Assembly: GCF_900496995.4 (NCBI RefSeq)
Contig: NW_024470325.1
Location: forward strand, 715,012 to 779,011
Reading direction: 5' to 3'
DNA length: 64,000 nucleotides
Source: Aquila chrysaetos chrysaetos
Taxonomy: Eukaryota; Chordata; Aves; Accipitriformes; Accipitridae
Shown: positions 12,176 through 21,589 of the stretch, piece by piece
Position numbering within the stretch: the stretch's first letter is position 1
How the letters are laid out: each line of letters starts with the position of its first letter
Notes under the pieces: model-generated
Told to the model about the DNA's origin: nothing
What the model saw: only the letters and a program-made list of their open reading frames with translations
Database searches by the model: none
Position numbers and translations under genes: made by a program

Positions 12176-12522
12176 GTCACCTAGCAGCAAACCAGTTTCC
12201 ACGGCTGGTACAAAATATGAAAACCATCAAAATATTTAGACATACCACACAGAATGTATGGAAATATGCTATCATGAGCACCATCCCCCAGGCAGCACAA
12301 TTTGGTGTCGGGGCAGGAGAGGATCATGAGCAGGCTGCCCGGACCCCTGGGTCCTCTGCCCGCCTCTGGGGGGGATGGTGGTTCCCTGCCTCACGGACTC
12401 AGCAGTCCTGGGTTCACAGGAGGTTTCAGAGCCTCATGCTGGACCCAAGTGCCTTCCTGGACCCCCAGCCCACACCCTTCTCTGGGGCACAGCCCCCATC
12501 ACAGGCCAGGAAGGCAGGTCAT

Positions 12523-13156
12523 TGTGAGAGACTGTCGTCTCGAGCCATTTGTCTCAAAGATTGTTTGCTGTGAGAGACTGAACTGTGAACTATTTATCTT
12601 GAGCCATTTGTCTTTGGGATGGCTTGTTGAAGCAGGACACTCCTCTGGCCCATAAGGACAATTCCCAGGCCACTGAGGCATCCAGGGGAGGAGACAGGCT
12701 GGAGCCGGTGAAGCATGCAGGAATGTGAAGACTACCATTGTCACTGAAGCTGTAGTCTTTGAGAAAATATACTGGTTTCTAGTGTCAATCACCCAAAGAT
12801 CATGTGATAGACGAAACCTGCAGCGCGCGAACAATTCGTATGTATATACATTGGACTATGCCTTATAAAAAAAAACGTGGAGACAAGCCATGGTGTGCAC
12901 CCATAACTGAAGAATTGAAGACTGAGGACCAACGGGACGCCGCTTGATCCATGGTGGTGACTATTCTTGCAACTCTATCCCGAATGCTTGTTTGATTTCT
13001 ACCTTTTCATTCCATTCTATCCTATCGCTACTATTTTCTACTTTTGCTACTTTTGATAATAAAAGCTGTTTTGGGTATACAGCATTTGATCTCGTTTGTG
13101 TCTTAATCTCGCTCTTGGGATCATGTCTAAACCTTCCCCAACATTGGATCAAGACA
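12523..13156 (+). repeat. solo LTR with perfect 5-bp target duplication GTCAT
   Basis: It starts TGTGAGAGACTG and ends GGATCAAGACA. Identical GTCAT pentamers flank it at 12518-12522 and 13157-13161. A TATAAAA box lies near 12864 and AATAAA near 13060. A related copy in opposite orientation is at 62139-62722, which confirms the boundaries. A 5-bp duplication is common for ERV-L type and some ERV1 elements. No internal sequence remains, so LTR-LTR recombination is the likely history. Confidence 0.88.
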
Positions 13157-13324
13157 GTCATGGGCTCCAGATACTCAGCGGACCTCCCCTCCACCTTGCA
13201 TGGCCGAGCTTTGCAGGACTTTGTGTTCATGATGTCTTGGGGGACGTTCATGGCTGTGGTTTCGTCTCTCCAGGCACGCACTGAATTACCACTGACTTTT
13301 ATATTAGGAATTTTTCCCTCACGC

Positions 13325-13395
13325 CACTACAAGTGATGGTCTTAAGGGTCTTTTCCAACCTCAATGATTCCTTGATTCTCTGATTCTATGATTTC
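13325..13395 (+). repeat. CR1 LINE 3'-end stub
   Basis: The text GATGGTCTTAAGGGTCTTTT is followed by CCAACCTCAATGATT and ATTCT-type octamers at the end. This is the diagnostic 3' terminus of avian CR1. Only the last 70 bp or so are preserved. Confidence 0.75.
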
Positions 13396-13456
13396 TTGTC
13401 TTCAGCAGAGTCAGCTGCAGGGGAATATTTCTCAGGGGGCTGGGGGAACCTGAGAG

Positions 13457-13880
13457 TCCCCAGGGCAGCAGAATGCAAGCGGGGCTGATAGGCAGCACCA
13501 TCCTGTGGCTTGTCCCTGGGCTGTGGGGTGGGGGCAGGAGCTGTCAACTGGGAAACCAATAGAAAAAGGGGAAGCCAGGAACCAAAATTTATCAAGACAC
13601 AGGCCTGGCAGAGCAACCATGGAGACAACGGCAAGAAACAAACTTCACTGCTCACAGTAGTTGATGGGCCATCGAGAAACCACAGGCACCACTTCCAGGA
13701 GGATCAGCCTGGACTCTGCAAGACTGTGAACCAGGGGGACGCTGGACTGGGAGGGATGTGGGAATCCATAGAGCTGTGCAAACCCGTGCGGGACGTGCAG
13801 GGGAAGGTGGAGCGGGGAGGAATAAAGATGGGGGTTGGCAGAAAAGGATATAAAAAGGGCCAGTCCCATGTAAAATAACT
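13457..13880. other. about 420 bp unassigned between CR1 pieces
   Basis: No exon or repeat is recognised here. Its right end merges into the CR1 copy that starts near 13900, so it may be more diverged CR1 or unique DNA. Confidence 0.35.
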
Positions 13881-13899
13881 GCCGATATCAATATGGGTT

Positions 13900-14626
13900 G
13901 GGGGGTGAAGGGATTGAGAGCAGCCATGCAAAGAAGGACGTGGAGGTACTGGTGGGTGAAAAGCCGGGCATGAGCCAGCAATGTGCGCTCGCAGCCCAGA
14001 AAGCCAACCATATTCTTGGCTGCATCAAAAGAAGCGTGACCAGCAGGTCGAGGGAGGTGATTCTGCCTCTCTGCTCCGCTCTCGTGAGACCCCACCTGGA
14101 GTACTGTGTCCAGCTCTGGGGTCCTCGGCACAGGAAAGACAGGGACATGTTGGAGCGGGTCCAGAGGAGGGCCACAAAAATGAGCAGAAACACCTCTCCT
14201 ATGACGACAGGCTGAGAGACATGGGGTTGTTCAGCCCCCAGAGAAGAGAAGGCTCCGGGGAAACGTTATTGCGGCCTTTCAGTAATTGAAGGGGGCTTGT
14301 AAAAAAGATGGGGACAGACTTTTTAGTAGGGCCTGTTGCGATAGGGCGAGGGGTAATGCTTTTAAACTAAAAGAGGGTAGATTCAGACTAGGTATAAGGA
14401 AGAGCTTTTTTACGATGAGGGCGGTAAAACACTGGAACAGGTTGCCCGGAGAGGTGGTAGATGCCCCATCCCTGGAAACCTTCAAGGTCAGGTTGGATGA
14501 GGCTCTGAGCAACCTGATGAGGTTGAAGATGTCCCTGCTCATGGCAGGGGGGTTGGACTAGATGACCTTTAAAGGACCCTTCCAACACAAACTATTCAAA
14601 GAGTCTGTGATTCTATAATTCGATGG
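13900..14626 (+). mobile_element. CR1 LINE, 5'-truncated (ORF2 3' end and 3' UTR)
   Basis: The frame reading LEYCVQLWG and the following ERVQRRATKMSR are the classic C-terminal residues of CR1 reverse transcriptase ORF2. The 3' UTR then carries GGTTGGACTAGATGACCTTT and ends in TGTGATTCTATAATTC repeats. ORF2 is broken and the 5' part is absent, as in nearly all avian CR1 copies, so this copy is not mobile. Confidence 0.9.
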
Positions 14627-14884
14627 TAAAACAGGGCCAGTGCGCTTGTCTGGCTGAGCCCTGTGCCCCATCACTGCAGTCTGTCCTGTCTTCTTCTATC
14701 GTCTTATTAAATATTTTTCTTTAATGTCTCTGAGTATTCTCACTCTGTCGCGTGTGTGTGCGTGTGTGATGCAAGGACCAAGCGCCAGCTGCCGGTGAGA
14801 CCCGTGAGTGTGAGAATGAAAACTGGTGCCAGGTACTGGGGTCAGACCGGGGCTGTGGGGGCCCCTGCCCTGTGGTGTCAGCTA

Positions 14885-15003
14885 CTGGAGTGAGTGGCAT
14901 CTCTTCAAGGATGTGAGTGCCCCAAACAGCAGAGGGAATAGCTGGTACCTCTGCTAGCAGGGACAAACTCTTAATGAAGATGGGCACATTTTGGATCAAC
15001 AGG
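14885..15003 (-). repeat. unidentified coding-like remnant, inverted relative of 7069-7190
   Basis: Read on the minus strand it gives a peptide containing VPIFIKSLSLLAEVPAIPSA, close to that encoded at 7069-7190. It abuts ERV-L pol sequence starting near 15020, so it may belong to the same or a nested ERV. Confidence 0.45.
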
Positions 15004-15019
15004 CCTATGGACCTGTGTC

Positions 15020-17035
15020 TCGGCGGTGGAGAACCTGACCCCTAAATTGTCCGAGCAATCCAAGGAGGATAGCTCTTCCTCACCCACAGTAACCAAGGTC
15101 CCAGCTATTAAGTCAGCCTTTTTCTGTTCAAGGGGAGGGTATTGTACCAAACGAGACTCCCTGGTTCCCATCCTCATGCTGATTCAGCGCCTGGAGAGTC
15201 AAGGAGTGATCAGCAAGGCTCGCTCACCCTGTAATAGACGCATATGGCCACTGCAAAAATCTAACGGAGAGTGGAGGCTAACCATGGACTATCATGGCCT
15301 GAACGAAGTCGTGCCACCGCTGAGTGCTGCCGCATCGGACGTGCTAGAACTCCACTATGAGCTGTAGTCAAAGGCAGCCAAGTGTACGCAACAGTTGACA
15401 TCAATAATGTGTTTTTCTCGATCTGTTTGGCAGTGGAGTGCAGCCCACAGTTTGCTTTCACCTGGACGGGCTTCCAGTACACCTGGAATCGGCTGCCCCA
15501 GGGGTGGAAACACAGCCCCGCCATTTGGCATGGACTGATCCAGACTGCACTGGACCAGGGCAAAGCTCCAGAACACCTGCAATGTATTGATGACGTCATT
15601 GCATGGGGCAATACAGCAGAGGAAGTGTTTGAGTAAGGGAGAAGAATAATCCAGATGCTTCTGAAAGCTGGTTTTGCCGCAAAAGAAAGGAAGGTCAAGG
15701 GACCTGCACAGGAGATCCAGTTTTTAGGAGTAAAATGGCAAGATGGGCATTGTCAGAGCCGAAAGAATGTGATCAATAAAATAACAGAATTGTCACCACC
15801 AACTAACAAAAAAATAAACACAAGCTTTCTTTGGTGTCACGGGTTTTTGAAGAACGCATATTCCAAATTACAGTCTGATCGTAAGCCCTCTCCATCGAGT
15901 GACCGGGAAGAAGAACGGTTTTGAATGTGCCCCGAGCAGCAACAAGCCTTTGAACAAATTAAACAGGAGATTGTTCGTGCAGTAGCCCTTGGGCCAGTCT
16001 GGACAGGACAAGACGTGAAAAACATGCTTTACACCACAGTCAAGGACCATGGCCCCACCTGGAGCCTCTGGCAGAAAACATCCGGAGAGACTTGAGGTCA
16101 GCCTCTAGTGTTTTGGAGCCGCGGTTATGGAGGGTCCAAGGCCCGCTACGCTCCAATGGAAAAGAAAATATTGGCAGCATGTGAAGGGTTTCAAGCCCCT
16201 TCAGAAGTAGTTGGTCCTGCAGCACAGCTCATCTTGGCACCCTGAGTGCCCGGGCTGGATGTTCAAAGGGAACGTCCCCTCTATGCATCACGCAGCTGAT
16301 GCTACATGGAGTAAGTGGGTCATGCTGATAACGCAACGGGCTCGAATGGGAAACGCCGACTGCCCAGGAGTCTTGGAAGTGATCGCGGACTGGCCAGAAG
16401 GCCAAAACTTTGGAGTGTCACCAGAGGCGGCGACTTGTGCTGAAGAGGTCCCGCTGTGTAATAAATTACCAGAAAAAAAGAGAAGCAAGGTGCCCTGTTT
16501 ACAGGTGCGTCCTGTCATATTGTCAGAAAACATCGGAGGTGGAAAGGTGCCACGTGGAGTCCTACAGAAAAGTCGCAGAAACTGCTCAAGGAGAAGGTGG
16601 AGTCACTTTGAAGAGGTGAGAGCCACGGAGCTGGCTTTAGATTTTTGCTGAACAAGAAAAGTGGCCGGTCCTTAATCTCTGTATTGACCCGCGGACGGTG
16701 GTAAATGCTCCGTGGGGCTGGCTACAGCAGCAGTAGGAAGCAGACCACCGGGCAGCACGGAGGCAAACCCAGCTGGGCTGCCGAATCGCGGCAAGGTGTT
16801 GCTGCCTGGGTGGAGAACCCGGTTGTAAAAGTACGTCCCGTAGATGCTCGCGTACCCAAGAGTCGTGTCGCCGAAGGTCATCGAAATGACGAGCAGGTGG
16901 ACCAGGCTGCTGGAATGGAAGTGGCTCAGGTGGGTCTGGACTGGGAAACATAAGGACGTGCCCGTGACACGTCGGGACGATTCGGAAGGCGTGCAACGTA
17001 CAAATGGGCTTGTGAGCAAGGGGTGGACTTGACCT
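15020..17035 (+). pseudogene. decayed ERV-L-type pol (reverse transcriptase and RNase H)
   Basis: The frames read in order a reverse transcriptase core (SNGEWRLTMDY near 15260, TWNRLPQGWKHSP near 15480, QCIDDVIAWGN near 15590) and then connection and RNase H-like sequence to about 17000. It is co-linear with the better preserved pol at 61007-61865. The catalytic YxDD motif appears here as CIDD. Many in-frame stops and frameshifts are present, including a TAG at about 15365 and breaks near 15636 and 15924. No integrase and no flanking LTR in the same orientation are seen. It is a fragment of an old provirus and cannot be functional. Confidence 0.85.
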
Positions 17036-17170
17036 TGATGCCGACCTTTGCCGTGGAGCGTGGACCAGTCGGCTGCCTTTGAAAAACTTAAATGAGTCTT
17101 CTTGACAGCCCCGGCACTTGGCCTCCAAATGGTGACAAACCTTTTACCTTATACGTACGTGAAAGAGAAG
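17036..17170 (+). pseudogene. gammaretrovirus-like pol scrap
   Basis: Out-of-frame pieces resemble the RT connection region of gamma-type ERVs, for example KPFTLYVREREGTA near 17137-17178. The text does not follow the ERV-L pol used upstream, so a second ERV family appears to be joined here. It is too short to define further. Confidence 0.5.
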
Positions 17171-17199
17171 GAACCGCCACTGCCTCTGGCCGTATGTCC

Positions 17200-17365
17200 G
17201 GCCAACTCCCCCCAGTTTATATACTGGGCGTGACATCACACGGTATGGAATACTCTTTGGCCAGTTTGGGCCGGCTGTCCTCGCTGTGTCCCCACTTCTT
17301 GTGCCCCTCCAGCTTTCTCGCTGGGCATGAGAAACTGAAAAATCCTTGACTTTAGTCTAAACACG
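17200..17365 (-). repeat. ERV-L LTR fragment, inverted
   Basis: The reverse complement of this stretch matches 58180-58340 of the ERV-L LTR, including TTCTCATGCCCAGC, GCTGGAGGGGCACAAGAAG and the GTATTCCATACC block. Only the middle of the LTR is present. It is opposite in orientation to the pol fragment just upstream, so it is not the 3' LTR of that copy. Confidence 0.8.
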
Positions 17366-17394
17366 ACTTAGGAACAACTCTTGGAGCACTTAGG

Positions 17395-17560
17395 AGGAAC
17401 TGGGAGCACTGGGGGGAGGCAGGGAGCTGCACTCGGAGCACTTTGGGGGAACGGGGAGCACTGGGGGGAGGCAGGGAGCTGCACTGGGAGCACTGGGAGG
17501 AGCCAGGAAGTGTCACTGGGAGCACTGGAGCAGCAGTGGGAGGGAGGACTGGGAGCACTG
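17395..17560. repeat. short GGGAGCACTGGG minisatellite
   Basis: About three imperfect units of 50-60 bp contain GGGAGCACTGGGGGGAGGCA and GGGAGCTGCAC. It lies just beyond the lipoxygenase poly(A) signal. Confidence 0.75.
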
Positions 17561-17706
17561 GCCACTCCCTCATGCCTCCCAGTTGCCCCACTCCAGCTCC
17601 CTCACTGGGTGGGGTCCCTGGGGCAGTGTTTGGGGGAGGGGTCCCAGGTTTTTAGCCCCACCCCCTCGTCCCCACCCAGCCAAGAAGGTTTGATTGACAG
17701 CTGGCA

Positions 17707-17712
17707 TTTATT
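17707..17712 (-). terminator. AATAAA poly(A) signal of the lipoxygenase gene
   Basis: TTTATT on the plus strand reads AATAAA on the minus strand, 1.06 kb downstream of the lipoxygenase stop at 18776-18778. It is the first canonical signal after the stop. If used, it places the whole GGGTGGG-type minisatellite inside the 3' UTR. Confidence 0.55.
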
Positions 17713-17724
17713 GAGGGGCTGGGG

Positions 17725-18760
17725 GGGGTACTGGGAAGGGCTGGGGGATGCTGGGAGTTGGGTGGGGTTATGCTGGGAGTTGGGTGGGGGATACTGGGAG
17801 TTGGGTGGGAGATGCTGGGAGTTGGGTGGGGGATGCTGGGGGATGCTGGGAGTTGGGTGGGGGATGCTGGGAGTTGGGTGGGGGATGCTGGGGGATACTG
17901 GGAGTTGGGTGGGAGATGCCGGGAGTTTGGTTGGGGATGCTGGGGGATACTGGGAGTTGGGTGGGAGATACTGGGAGTTGGGTGGGGGATGCTGGGGGAT
18001 ACTGGGAGTTGGGTGGGAGATGCTAGGGGATACTGGGAGTTGGGTGTGGGATGCTGGGAGTCGGGTGGGGGATGCTGGGGGATACTGGGAGTTGGGTGGG
18101 AGATACTGGGAGTTGGGTGGGGGATGCTGGGGGATACTGGGAGTTGGGTGGGAGATGCTAGGGGATACTGGGAGTTGGGTGTGGGATGCTGGGAGTCGGG
18201 TGGGGGATGCTGGCAGTCGGGTGGGGGATGCTGGGAGTTGGGTGGGGGATGCTGGGGGATACTGGGAGTTGGGTGGGAGATGCTGGGAGTTGGGTGGGGG
18301 ATGCTGGGAGATACTGGGAGTTGGGTGGGGGATGCTGGGGGATACTGGGAGTTGGGTGGGAGATACTGGGAGTTGGGTGGGAGATGCTAGGGGATACTGG
18401 GAGTTGGGTGGAAGATGCTGGGAGTTGGGTGGGGGATGCTGGGGGATACTGGGAGTTGGGTGGGAGATGCTGGGAGTTGGGTGGAGGATGCTGGGAGATA
18501 CTGGGAGTTGGGTGGGAGATGCTGGGAGTTGGGTGGGGGATGCTGGGAGATACTGGGAGTTGGGTGGGGGATGCTGGGGGATACTGGGAGTTGGGTGGGA
18601 GATACTGGGAGTTGGGTGGGAGATGCTAGGGGATACTGGGAGTTGGGTGGGAGATGCTGGGAGTTGGGTGGGGGATGCTGGGGGATACTGGGAGTTGGGT
18701 GGGAGATGCTGGGAGTTGGGTGGAGGATGCTGGGAGATACTGGGCGATGCTGGGAGTGGG
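17725..18760. repeat. about 1 kb minisatellite in lipoxygenase 3' UTR
   Basis: Dozens of units contain GGGAGTTGGGTGGG followed by a GATGCT or GATACT spacer. Unit lengths are about 21 bp, with 9-12 bp insertions, nearly all multiples of three. As a result long frames stay open on both strands (17381-18994 plus, 17602-18969 minus), but these are repeat artefacts. The plus strand is G-rich, with many GGG runs able to form G-quadruplexes. The transcript strand is the C-rich one. Confidence 0.92.
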
Positions 18761-18775
18761 GAGCGCCCCCCCCAC

Positions 18776-21545
18776 TCAGATGGAGATGCTGTTCTCGGTC
18801 TCCAGCGGGTTGAGGTAGTTGTATCTGAGCGTGGCCACGTGGTTCCTCTCCTCCAGGAGGTCGCGGATCTCCTCCAGCTCCCCCCGGAAGGTCCGGATGA
18901 TCCGGCGAGGTTCCGCCTCGGTGAAACGCTCCTCCGGGTATTGTCCCAGCAGCCTCTGGGAGGGGACACAGGGACGGGGACCCATCAGCTTTGACCAGTT
19001 GAGGTGACTCGAGTCAACTGGAAGCTTCTGGGAATGCTGGGAGCCGTGGCGGCCACCACCATCGGGGAGTCACGGCCTCAGGGGGCAGCTCTTGAGGTTC
19101 CTCAACCTGCCCAGAGCCACCGTTTCTCATGGGACATCATCTCTTGAGGTTCCTCAACCCACCCAGCGCCACCGTTTCTCGTGGGACATCATCTCTTGAC
19201 GTTCCTCAACCCACCCAGAGCCACCGTTTCTCGTGGGACATCATCTCTTGAGGTTCCTCAACCCACCCAGAGCCACCGTTTCTCGTGGGACATCATCTCC
19301 TGAGGTTCCTCAACCCGCCCAGAGCCACCGTTTCTCGTGGGACATCATCTCTTGACGTTCCTCAACCCGCCCAGAGCCACCGTTTCTCGTGGGACATCAT
19401 CTTCTCTTGAGGTTCCTCAACCCACCCAGAGCCACCGTTTCTCGTGGGACATCATCTCTTGACGTTCCTCAACCCACCCAGAGCCACCGTTTCTCGTGGG
19501 ACATCATCTCTTGACGTTCCTCAACCCGCCCAGAGCCACCGTTTCTCGTGGGACATCATCTCTTGAGGTTCCTCAATCCACCCAGAGCCACCGTTTGGGG
19601 AGGTCGTGGTGGTGGGGCCACCCTCACCGTGTCATCGAGGCGGGAGCTGAGGAGGATGAGGGCCACCAGGATGTTGGCGGTGGTGTCCACCTCGGGGAGG
19701 GTGTCGAGGAAGTGCTGGAGGAAGGTCTTGCCCTTGGCCGTTGGCGGCGGGTGGCGCATGGAGGAGGGAGCGTTGGGGACGAAGGCTCCCAGGTCGTACT
19801 GCAAGGGGGGGAGAGGGCGGTGGCAGCAGAGGACATCCCGGTGGCATGGAGATGGGTTGGATGGGGATGTTCTCCAGGGATGGATGGGGAAGTCCCACTG
19901 GCATGGAGATGGGATGGATGGGGACATCCCTTCAGCATGGAGATGGGTTGGATGGGGATGTTCTGCTGGGGTGGGGACATCCTTCCAGCATGGAGAAAGG
20001 ATGGATGGGGATGTCCCTTTGGCATGGAGATGGGTTGGACGGGGACGTTCTCCTGAGGTGAGGTGGGGACATCCCACTGTCATGGAGATGGGATGGATGG
20101 GGATGTCCCTCCAGCATGGAGACGGGTTGGATGGGGACATCGCTCCAGTGTGGAGAAGCGTTGGATGGGGACATTCTCCTGAGGTGGAGCGGGGTGGGGA
20201 CATCCTTCCAACATGGAGAAGGGATGGATGGGGATGTCCCTCTGGCATGGGGACGGGTTGGATGGGGACATCCCTCCAGCATGGAGATGGGCTGGATGGG
20301 GATGGTCTCCCAAGGTGGAGCAGGGTGGGGACATCCTTCCAACATGGAGAAAGGATGGATGGGGATGTCCTTCTGGCATGGGGACAGGTTGGATGGGGAC
20401 GTTCTCCTGAGGTTTGGTGGGGATGTCCCTCACCCATGGAGAGGGGATGGATGGGGACGTCCCTCTGGCATGGGGACAGGTTGGATGGGGACGTTCTCCT
20501 GGGGTGGGGTGGGGACATCCTTCCAGCATGGAGAAAGGATGGATGGGAACATCCCTTTGGCACGGAGATGGGTTGGACGGGGACGTTCTCCTGAGGTTCA
20601 GCGGGAACATCCCACTGTCACGGTGATGGGACGGATGGTGACATCCCTCCAAGCACGACGCGAGGTGGGACGCGGACATCTACTCCGCCTTAGGGTGGGG
20701 GACATCCCTCCAGCACCCACAGGCCTCGGAGAGGGCCACCTCTCCGGCGTGGGTTTTTGGGGGGACATCTGGTTTTTTGGGTGCAGATGACTCCGAGGTC
20801 CCACCTGCCCGTTGTTGACGGCCGCGTGCTGCACCGAGCAGGTGAACACCACCATGGTGAGGAACTTGCCGAGCTCCGCCACCGTCCGCAGCGAGGACGG
20901 GATACCTGGAAGGTGGAAAAGGACAACGAAGATCGTCACGGATCCCATCCTTTACTCCTCCCGCCACCCTTAGGGACATCGCGGAGCACCCATGGGTGCA
21001 GGAACACCCTACCCGAAGACGTCCTGCTCAAGAAACCGTTGACGAAGATCTCCATCGCCCACGCCTGCAGCTCGGCGTCCTCGCGTACCGCCGCGTCCTC
21101 CTTGTAGTAAAAATCCACGATGGCGGAGACGAACGACCGGAAGGTGGGATTAAGGCGAGCGGGGTGGTCCCGTAGCACCCATGGGACCACCCCGGCCGGT
21201 CGTCACCCACCTCCGGATGGCTTCCCAAAGGATCATCCCGTCATCCCGGTAGCGGTAGTTGGGAATTTGGGTCATGCCGCGTTGGCGGATGTCATCGGGG
21301 AGGCAGAGGGAGGCGTAGGTCACCTTCTCCAAGCCCCGTCGGACCAGTAGCAGCAGTCCCTCGTAGGTGGCACCCGAGGACTGGTGGGGAGGGCGGCACC
21401 CATGGGTGCGCCGAGGAGGAGGAGGCACCGTGGCCTGCCTCCACCCGCTCCCAGTGCTCCCAGTATACTCCAGCGCCCCCGGTTCTTCCCCAGCTCCAAC
21501 ACAGTCTCTAGCGTCCCCCAGGTCTTCAGGGCTCCCCAGTGCCCG

Positions 21546-21589
<44 letters not shown>

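Noticed and set aside
17381-18994. 537-codon plus-strand frame and 455-codon minus-strand frame
   Set aside because: They arise because the minisatellite unit is a multiple of three and has no stop in several frames. Composition is pure repeat (YWELGG or PPNSQ), and the real gene here is the lipoxygenase last exon.
19496-20790. Frames of [17 protein letters not shown] type
   Set aside because: Translations of the GATGGGGA minisatellite in intron 11, not protein.
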